Assembly (NCBI GenBank): GCA_012727415.1
Contig: JAAYHI010000069.1
Span: 1-12,719, forward strand
Reading direction: 5' to 3'
Length of the DNA stretch: 12,719 nt
Origin: Bacillota bacterium
GTDB taxonomy: Bacteria; Bacillota; Proteinivoracia; UBA4975
Position 1 is the stretch's first letter. Every line of letters begins with the position of its first letter. Positions 6,474-11,589 of the stretch are shown here, piece after piece. The notes beneath the pieces were generated by a model, which had not been told where the DNA came from, did not search any database, and was given only the letters and a program-made list of their open reading frames with translations. The translations under genes were made by a program, and so were the position numbers.

Positions 6474-7939
6474 AAGAATTAGCAGCGGCTGTAGCAGTGG
6501 CCGCTTTTGCAGTACTGGCTATAAACGGTGTTAATGTCATGCCCTATCTGTTAGTATCAGTTATTGGCCTGTTGCTGGCTACCCGCTTTGAACTCTTCGG
6601 AAAAATTGGCAGCAGCAGCAAGTATTCGTCAGAAAAAGGAACGCTTTCGGATATCAGCTTTGATGTGGTGGGGGGCCAGGATGAGGCCAAGGAAGATTTG
6701 ATGGAAGCTTTGCACTTGTTGCAGTCTTCCCGGGACATCAAGCTGGGAATTAAGCCCTTGGGGGGCATCCTGCTGCAGGGACCGCCGGGAACCGGCAAGA
6801 CGCTGATGGCAAGGGCCGCCGCCAACTACACTGATTCAGTGTTTTTGGCTGCTTCCGGCAGTGAGTTCGTGGAAATGTATGCCGGTGTCGGTGCCAAACG
6901 GGTGCGGGATTTATTCAGCAAAGCCCGGCGCCTTGCCCGCAGACATGGCAAAGATTCGGCTTTGATCTTTATCGATGAAATGGATGTTGTGGGGGCAAAA
7001 AGGGGCAAAGTTGAGAGCCATATGGAGTATGACCAGACCCTCAACCAGCTCCTGGTAGAACTGGACGGCATAGAGGATACCAGCGATGTAAAGATATTCG
7101 TCCTGGCAGCAACCAACAGGGCTGATCTTCTTGACGAGGCTCTTCTCAGACCCGGCCGTTTTGACAGAATTGTCGACATTGGCCTTCCGGATTTGGAGGG
7201 CAGACTGGCAATCCTAAAGATTCACTGCCAGGGTAAGCCTCTGGCCGAGGATGTGGATTTAACGGACATCGCCCACCAGACTTATGGTTTTTCAGGGGCC
7301 CATCTTGCGAATTTAGCCAATGAGGCTGCCATTCAAGCCATGCGCAGGGGAGATGACTGTATCAAACACAATGACTTTCTTGAATCCATTGACAAGGTTC
7401 AGTTGGGCGGTGTCCGGGAAGGCTTGCTTTCTTCTGCTGAGAAAGAGCGGGTGGCAATTCATGAAGCAGGACATGCCCTCATCAGCGAATTGCTTTTCCC
7501 CGGCTCTGTTTCAACGGTAACTGTAGTTCCCCGGTCGAGGACCCTGGGCTTTATTCGCCAAAAGGAAGATGTTGCTCCGGTTCTGCCGACAAAATCCTAT
7601 CTGGAGAAGCAGTTATGTGTCCTTCTCGCAGGGGGTGCTGCTGAGGAACTGGTTTTGGGCGAAGGCAGCACCGGGGCCGCCAATGACTATCAGCGGGCGG
7701 TGGAAATCAGTGAGAATATTATTGCCCACGGTCTGTCCCGATTAGGTATAATTAATATAGACCGGGTCGATAAACAGGAGTTCAATACAGTCAGCAGGGA
7801 AATAGTCCAGGAGAACCGCGAAAAAACCAGGGCCATTCTCGCCAGCCACCGGGACGCCCTGGACAGGGCTGCGGCTATTCTGGCAGAGCGGGAACGGATT
7901 TCCGGCGAGGAATTTCGCCAGCTGATGCTATGCGGATAA
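6470..7939 (+). CDS. FtsH-like membrane AAA+ metalloprotease with minimal outer loop
   Basis: FtsH proteases are membrane-bound AAA+ hexamers that pull out and degrade membrane and cytosolic proteins. This 489-residue protein has two hydrophobic helices (about 3-18 and 26-38) joined by only about seven residues, where typical FtsH has a domain of roughly 75 or more. The AAA+ module follows: Walker A GPPGTGKT (104-111), pore loop MYAGVG (136-141, Tyr-Ala in place of Phe-Val of FVG), Walker B LIFIDE (165-170) and second-region-of-homology RPGRFDR (227-233). The protease domain has HEAGH (331-335) and the third zinc ligand D406 in GAAND. All catalytic motifs are intact, so it should be active. 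It is shorter than FtsH (about 600-650) mainly through the lost loop and a short C terminus. A GGAGGTGA site 7 bases before the ATG and the 4-base overlap tie it to the upstream gene. It is probably a paralog rather than the main FtsH. Confidence 0.93.
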   Translation: MKELAAAVAVAAFAVLAINGVNVMPYLLVSVIGLLLATRFELFGKIGSSSKYSSEKGTLSDISFDVVGGQDEAKEDLMEALHLLQSSRDIKLGIKPLGGILLQGPPGTGKTLMARAAANYTDSVFLAASGSEFVEMYAGVGAKRVRDLFSKARRLARRHGKDSALIFIDEMDVVGAKRGKVESHMEYDQTLNQLLVELDGIEDTSDVKIFVLAATNRADLLDEALLRPGRFDRIVDIGLPDLEGRLAILKIHCQGKPLAEDVDLTDIAHQTYGFSGAHLANLANEAAIQAMRRGDDCIKHNDFLESIDKVQLGGVREGLLSSAEKERVAIHEAGHALISELLFPGSVSTVTVVPRSRTLGFIRQKEDVAPVLPTKSYLEKQLCVLLAGGAAEELVLGEGSTGAANDYQRAVEISENIIAHGLSRLGIINIDRVDKQEFNTVSREIVQENREKTRAILASHRDALDRAAAILAERERISGEEFRQLMLCG

Positions 7940-7956
7940 GCCTTTACAGGCTTATC
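7935..7956 (+). other. Hairpin over the FtsH-like stop codon
   Basis: GATAAGCC (7935-7942) and GGCTTATC (7949-7956) form an 8-bp perfect stem with a six-base loop, with the TAA stop (7937-7939) inside the 5' arm. No T tract follows, so it is not a standard terminator. It may stabilise the upstream mRNA or reduce read-through into cinA. Confidence 0.55.
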
Positions 7957-7980
7957 ACTACATAACCAGGAGGCAAACCC

Positions 7981-8469
7981 ATGGAGAAACTGGATAAGGC
8001 CGCCGCCTTAGTGAACGAATTGCACAAGCACAAACTTTCCCTGTGCACCGCAGAGTCATGTACAGGCGGTGGCATTGCCGACAGGATTACCGATGTTCCC
8101 GGGGCCAGTCAGGTCTTTGTCGGAGCTGTGGTGGCTTATACCCCGGAAGCCAAGAGCATCCTGCTCAATCTGCCTGCAGAGGATATTCCTCCGGGTGCTG
8201 TGGGGGAGAAGTTGACAGTGGCCATGGCTGCCCAGGCAAAGTCTCTGTTAGGGACTGATCTGGCGCTGGCGGTTACAGGCGCCTTGGGGCCTGCCAGTCC
8301 TGCCGAAAGCATCGGGGTGGGCCAAATTTTTATCAGCATAACCGGATTGGGGCAGGAGGAGGTGAGACAGATTAATTTCGCCGGAGACAGGCAGACTATT
8401 AAGGAAGCAGCAGTGAATGCTGGTATCGACTTTCTCTTGGCCTATATCGCGAGGTGGTACAATGCCTGA
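7981..8469 (+). CDS. pncC: Standalone CinA C-terminal domain, NMN amidohydrolase (PncC type)
   Basis: PncC-type enzymes hydrolyse nicotinamide mononucleotide to nicotinate mononucleotide, recycling the NMN left by NAD-dependent DNA ligase. The 162-residue protein is only the CinA C-terminal domain: TAESCTGGGIADRIT (residues 23-37, with S26), VVAYTPEAK (50-58, with Y53 and K58) and the AVTGALGP core (97-104) followed by IGVGQIFISI. The N-terminal MoCF-like domain of full CinA, present in B. subtilis at this locus, is absent and I see no trace of it upstream. The usual GIAGP is GALGP and the usual KPVG is SIGVG here, small departures that may tune activity. An AGGAGG site 7 bases upstream sets the ATG. 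It overlaps the next gene by 8 bases. Confidence 0.9.
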   Translation: MEKLDKAAALVNELHKHKLSLCTAESCTGGGIADRITDVPGASQVFVGAVVAYTPEAKSILLNLPAEDIPPGAVGEKLTVAMAAQAKSLLGTDLALAVTGALGPASPAESIGVGQIFISITGLGQEEVRQINFAGDRQTIKEAAVNAGIDFLLAYIARWYNA

Positions 8470-9883
8470 TTCTGCCGGCGTCTTGAAAATAATCCTGGTG
8501 GGGATACTGGGGGCTGTGGTCCTGGTATCGCTCCTGTCCTCTCAGGACATAAATGCGAGAGCTTTAGATCTCACTCTGTCCACTTCGCTTTTGCAAGGTG
8601 GATATACAGAACTGGCCATACCTCCCCTGGGCACTATTCGGGCAAAGACCCATCTTTTTCCCCTGCGGTTTCGCATTGCTTTAAAGGACATCAATCTTGA
8701 CAGGCTAAAAGCACTGGTCTCCCAGCAACCCATAAGCATTTTTCCGGAAATTGAAGCCTCTTTTCGCTCCCAACTTCTGGCTTATGTGGTGCGCTTGTTG
8801 TTTTTGGCCCTGTTAGGGGGGGGCGTCCTGGGCTACCTTTTGTTTCGCAGGCCAAGTCACGCCCTGCTCTCGGGGCTGGCTGGACTGTTGACCTTTGCCA
8901 TATTGATTTGTGGGGCGGTATTTACCTATAATGAAAGGGCTTTTCAGGAGCCGGAATTTACTGGCGTCGTCGAGGCTGCACCATGGCTGTTGGGTGTTGC
9001 CGAGGAAGCCTTGCTGGCGGTAGAAAGTCTAGATGACACCCTCAGGATTGTCGCAGCCAATCTGACCTTGATGTTCGAGTCCCTCAGCCTGGTAGGGGCA
9101 GAGAATGCACCGGTGGAAGGAGAACTAAAGATTCTGCACGTCTCAGATGTACATAACAACCCCCTGGGAATTTCTCTGGCTTCCCAAATGGCTGCAGCTT
9201 TTGCGGCAGATTTAATAATTGACACCGGCGATGCCACTGATTATGGCACACCCTTAGAGGGGGAACTGTTGCGCAAGATCAGCGACAGCAGCTTACCCTG
9301 GATTTTCGTGCCGGGCAACCATGATTCTCCTGCGGTAATTTCGGCCTTGAAAGAGTTGGAAAATGTCACTGTGCTGGAAGCAGGCATAATCTACCTTGAG
9401 GAGTTCGACTTGACCATAGCAGGGATTGGCGACCCGGCAGCAGCTGGCACCGAAATGCGGGTGCCCTCTCCCGAAGAATACCGGGAAGCAGCTTCCCGCT
9501 TGCTAGAGATCATTCAACAAGAGGAAAAGAAGCCTGCGCTGATTGTTTCTCATCACCGGGAAGTTGTGGAGGAGTTCAGCCATTGGCCGGTAACTTTGCT
9601 GCATGGCCACAGCCACAGGGTAGATATTCGCACCCTGAATAAGGCAGCAATAATTGATGCAGGTACCACTGGCGGTGCAGGAATCAGAGGGCTGATGACC
9701 AGCGAACAGATTCCCTACACAATGGTTCTGCTGCATATGCATCGCCAGGGGGAAAATTGGCAGATAACTGCTGCCGACAGCATTGCCTTTAACCAACAAA
9801 ATGCCGGATTCATCCTGGAGCGGAAGCGGCTGGCTGCTCCTGGCCCCTTTGCCGCAGAAGACGGAGAGGGTCCGGGGGAATAA
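8462..9883 (+). CDS. Membrane metallophosphoesterase, catalytic domain probably extracytoplasmic
   Basis: This 473-residue protein is a calcineurin-like metallophosphoesterase. All signature blocks are present: DVH (229-231), GD (256-257), GNHD (285-288), SHHR (363-366) and GHSHR (382-386), so a two-metal active site should form. It has an N-terminal membrane helix (about 8-26), a soluble stretch (28-103), then two helices (about 106-127 and 134-155) joined by a short loop with RRPSH (129-133). With this loop inside, both the stretch 28-103 and the phosphoesterase domain would lie outside the membrane. The stretch PPLGTIRAKTHLFPLRF and INLDRLKAL recalls membrane metallophosphoesterases seen in Actinobacteria, as I remember them. 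The ATG at 8462 lies 7 bases after GAGG and overlaps cinA by 8 bases; open sequence upstream from 8417 belongs to the cinA overlap. The substrate is unknown. Confidence 0.9.
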   Translation: MPDSAGVLKIILVGILGAVVLVSLLSSQDINARALDLTLSTSLLQGGYTELAIPPLGTIRAKTHLFPLRFRIALKDINLDRLKALVSQQPISIFPEIEASFRSQLLAYVVRLLFLALLGGGVLGYLLFRRPSHALLSGLAGLLTFAILICGAVFTYNERAFQEPEFTGVVEAAPWLLGVAEEALLAVESLDDTLRIVAANLTLMFESLSLVGAENAPVEGELKILHVSDVHNNPLGISLASQMAAAFAADLIIDTGDATDYGTPLEGELLRKISDSSLPWIFVPGNHDSPAVISALKELENVTVLEAGIIYLEEFDLTIAGIGDPAAAGTEMRVPSPEEYREAASRLLEIIQQEEKKPALIVSHHREVVEEFSHWPVTLLHGHSHRVDIRTLNKAAIIDAGTTGGAGIRGLMTSEQIPYTMVLLHMHRQGENWQITAADSIAFNQQNAGFILERKRLAAPGPFAAEDGEGPGE

Positions 9884-9904
9884 CAGCAAAAAGCAGGAAA
9901 TGGC

Positions 9905-9933
9905 TTGCTAGAGGCGAATAAATGTTCTATAAT
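9905..9933 (+). promoter_or_regulatory. recA promoter
   Basis: TTGCTA (9905-9910) and TATAAT (9928-9933) are exactly 17 bases apart, a good vegetative promoter. Transcription should start near 9940, giving a leader of about 30 bases. I see no clear terminator between the phosphoesterase stop and this promoter, so low-level read-through from upstream is possible. Confidence 0.85.
9915..9928 (+). promoter_or_regulatory. LexA (DinR) SOS box in the recA promoter
   Basis: CGAATAAATGTTCT matches the Bacillus-type LexA consensus CGAACRNRYGTTYC at 12 of 14 positions (the fifth base and the last base differ). It fills most of the spacer and touches the first base of the -10 element, an ideal place for repression. 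This implies a LexA-controlled SOS response with recA induced by DNA damage. Confidence 0.8.
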
Positions 9934-9953
9934 TTAACTAAATATATTATTTT

Positions 9954-9960
9954 GGGAGGG
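9954..9960 (+). promoter_or_regulatory. Ribosome binding site that decides the recA start
   Basis: GGGAGGG lies 8 bases before the GTG at 9969. The in-frame GTG at 9960 starts on the last G of this motif, so it is unlikely to initiate; conserved RecA sequence also begins at 9969 (DRQKALD). Confidence 0.75.
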
Positions 9961-9968
9961 TGGCCTTA

Positions 9969-10976
9969 GTGGATCGGCAAAAGGCTCTTGATATTGCAAT
10001 CCAGCAGATTGAGCGGCAGTTTGGCAAGGGCTCAATCATGAAATTAGGAGAAGATGCATCCCTTAACGTGTCGGTAATCCCCAGCGGCTGTCTGGCCTTG
10101 GATATAGCCTTGGGAGCAGGCGGGTACCCCCGGGGGAGAGTTGTAGAAATCTTTGGGCCGGAGTCTTCCGGCAAGACGACAGTGGCCTTGCATTTAGTGG
10201 CTGAAGCGCAAAGGCTGGGCGGTACCGCCGCCTTTATTGACGCTGAGCACGCCCTGGATCCTGTATACGCCAAAAACCTTGGGGTAAATGTGGACGAGCT
10301 CTATGTTTCGCAGCCTGATACAGGGGAACAGGCACTGGAAATCGCTGAAGCCCTTGTGCGCAGCGGCGCTATCGATGTTGTTGTTATTGACTCGGTAGCT
10401 GCCCTTGTTCCCAAAGCTGAAATAGAAGGGGATATGGGGGATTCCCATGTCGGCCTTCAGGCCCGCCTCATGTCTCAGGCCCTGCGCAAACTGTCCGGGG
10501 CAATTAGCAAGTCTGGGACGGTAGCTGTTTTCATCAATCAAATTCGGGATAAGGTCGGAGTTATGTTTGGCAACCCCGAAGTCACTCCTGGCGGCAGGGC
10601 CCTTAAGTTTTACGCTTCGGTGCGCCTGGACATTCGCAGAATCGAGACCTTGAAACAGGGCAATGAGATGATTGGCAACAGAACCCGGGCCAAAGTTGTC
10701 AAAAACAAGATTGCCCCGCCTTTCAAGCAAGCCGAATTTGACATCATGTATGGGGAAGGCATATCCCGGGAGGGCTCGGTTTTGGATGTTGCCGCTGATC
10801 TTGGCATCATCAGCAAAAGCGGAGCCTGGTATTCTCTGGACTCGGAAAGATTGGGCCAGGGGCGGGAAAATGCCAAGGAATTTCTCAAAAACAACCCGGA
10901 ACTGACTGATTTGATAGAGAAAAAGGTTCGGGAGCATTATCAATTGAATTTATTGGCTCCGGAAAAGGATGAGTAG
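9969..10976 (+). CDS. recA: Recombinase RecA
   Basis: RecA forms filaments on single-stranded DNA, drives strand exchange and triggers LexA self-cleavage. The 335-residue protein is complete and of normal bacterial type. Seen in order: the N-terminal DRQKALD...QFGKGSIMKLG, Walker A GPESSGKT (63-70), the catalytic glutamate E93 in DAEHALDP, Walker B VVVID (137-141), loop L1 around EGDMGDSHVG (153-162), and loop L2 between INQIRDKVG and PEVTPGG (189-209). No intein or insertion interrupts it. The C-terminal tail ends APEKDE, with moderate acidity. The start is GTG at 9969. It has its own LexA-controlled promoter and is followed with no gap by recX, whose start codon directly follows the recA stop, so the two should be co-transcribed and translationally linked. 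Confidence 0.98.
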   Translation: MDRQKALDIAIQQIERQFGKGSIMKLGEDASLNVSVIPSGCLALDIALGAGGYPRGRVVEIFGPESSGKTTVALHLVAEAQRLGGTAAFIDAEHALDPVYAKNLGVNVDELYVSQPDTGEQALEIAEALVRSGAIDVVVIDSVAALVPKAEIEGDMGDSHVGLQARLMSQALRKLSGAISKSGTVAVFINQIRDKVGVMFGNPEVTPGGRALKFYASVRLDIRRIETLKQGNEMIGNRTRAKVVKNKIAPPFKQAEFDIMYGEGISREGSVLDVAADLGIISKSGAWYSLDSERLGQGRENAKEFLKNNPELTDLIEKKVREHYQLNLLAPEKDE

Positions 10977-11420
10977 ATGGCAACAGCCTTTTCCCAGGCA
11001 TTGAATTATCTCACCGCCCGCAACAGGACGGTGCAGGAGACCACTGACTACTTGCGGCGGAAGGGCTACTCCCGGGAAGAAACCGAGGAAGCCGTCCTGC
11101 GTCTGTTGGAACTGGATTTGCTCAATGACAGGAAAACTGCAAGCCAATGGGTAGAATACACCATGAGATGCAAGCCCCGGGGAAGGGATCGCCTTTACCG
11201 GGAACTGCAAGCCCGGGGTGTCGCCAGGGAAATCATCGAAGAAGTCCTTTTTATTCTCGACGATGATACCGAGTATGAACTGGCCATGGCACTTCTTGCC
11301 GGTCGCCCTGCCGCTCAATGGTCCCGGGGCAAACTCTTCCGGTTTCTCCGCTATCGGGGATTCTCTGTCCCCGTCATTGAACGAGTCAAGAGATATTATG
11401 AAAACTTGACAGGGGAATAA
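10977..11420 (+). CDS. recX: Regulatory protein RecX
   Basis: RecX binds RecA filaments and limits RecA activity. The 147-residue protein has the tandem three-helix repeats of the family: the opening YLTARNRTVQETTDYLRRKGY (15 onward), LELDLLNDRKTASQWV (about 44-59), and PRGRDRLYRELQARGVAREII (about 67-87), followed by a third, less conserved repeat to the end. Its length is near the short end of the family. The ATG directly follows the recA stop, and an AAAGGA site (10964-10969) 7 bases upstream lies inside the end of recA. No promoter of its own is visible, so it should be expressed with recA and rise in the SOS response. Confidence 0.93.
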   Translation: MATAFSQALNYLTARNRTVQETTDYLRRKGYSREETEEAVLRLLELDLLNDRKTASQWVEYTMRCKPRGRDRLYRELQARGVAREIIEEVLFILDDDTEYELAMALLAGRPAAQWSRGKLFRFLRYRGFSVPVIERVKRYYENLTGE

Positions 11421-11468
11421 AAAACCTATAAAATTGATGTTGGTATTTCCACAAAATTACTTTATGTT

Positions 11469-11497
11469 TTGCCCCTGGTGGCATTTTGATATATAAA
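11469..11497 (+). promoter_or_regulatory. Promoter of rny
   Basis: TTGCCC (11469-11474, 4 of 6 consensus) and TATAAA (11492-11497, 5 of 6) are separated by 17 bases. Transcription would begin near 11504, giving a leader of about 86 bases before the proposed rny start. Confidence 0.65.
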
Positions 11498-11498
11498 C

Positions 11499-11535
11499 AA
11501 GGATAAAGGTTTACAGCAGCAGATTATCCTTTTTT
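11499..11535 (+). terminator. Probable terminator of recA-recX
   Basis: AAGGATAA (11499-11506) pairs with TTATCCTT (11524-11531) across a 17-base loop, followed by T residues to 11535. The stem is AT-rich, so it is a modest terminator. Transcripts starting near 11504 at the rny promoter would lack most of the 5' arm, so only read-through from recX should form it. Confidence 0.55.
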
Positions 11536-11545
11536 ATAGATGAGG

Positions 11546-11575
11546 AGCCAGGGGAACCCTGGCTTATTTTATTTG
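11546..11575 (+). terminator. Terminator-like hairpin in the rny leader
   Basis: AGCCAGGG (11546-11553) and CCCTGGCT (11557-11564) form an 8-bp, GC-rich stem with a GAA loop, followed by TTATTTTATTT (11565-11574). It has the shape of an intrinsic terminator yet lies just before the rny ribosome binding site and downstream of the promoter. It may be a second recX terminator, an attenuator, or a 5' stabilising or cleavage element. Confidence 0.6.
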
Positions 11576-11584
11576 AGGAGGTGA
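11575..11584 (+). promoter_or_regulatory. Perfect Shine-Dalgarno of rny, points to an ATT start
   Basis: GAGGAGGTGA includes AGGAGGTGA, a nine-base match to the 16S rRNA 3' end. Normal spacing (8 bases from GGAGG) lands on ATT at 11590. The only nearby standard codon in frame, GTG at 11581, lies inside this site. Confidence 0.75.
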
Positions 11585-11589
11585 CCACT

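Larger units (their letters stand above)
11421..11589 (+). other. Intergenic region recX-rny: terminator, promoter and leader hairpin
   Basis: This 169-base gap, the longest in the window, is more AT-rich than the surrounding genes. Reading left to right it holds a promoter (11469-11497), a recX terminator-like hairpin (11499-11535), a second strong hairpin (11546-11564) with a T-rich tail, and a perfect ribosome binding site (11575-11584). I found no small open frame with a ribosome binding site here. Confidence 0.7.

Noticed and set aside
6470..7939. Truncated or pseudogene FtsH
   Set aside because: Although short and missing the outer domain, Walker A and B, RPGRFDR, HEAGH and the third zinc ligand are all intact, with a strong ribosome binding site.
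7935..7970. Intrinsic terminator after the FtsH-like gene
   Set aside because: A good hairpin is present but no T tract follows, so it is listed as a hairpin of unknown role.
8417..8461. N-terminal extension of the metallophosphoesterase
   Set aside because: It lies inside the cinA amidase gene; GAGG at 8451-8454 points to ATG 8462.
9884..9904. Terminator after the metallophosphoesterase gene
   Set aside because: No stem of useful length followed by T residues could be found in this short gap.
9960..9968. GTG 9960 as recA start
   Set aside because: It overlaps the Shine-Dalgarno, and conserved RecA sequence begins after GTG 9969.
10194..10943. Long minus-strand open frame of 249 residues opposite recA
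   Set aside because: It is a shadow of recA: no ribosome binding site, no recognisable motif, and the opposite strand carries complete conserved RecA domains.
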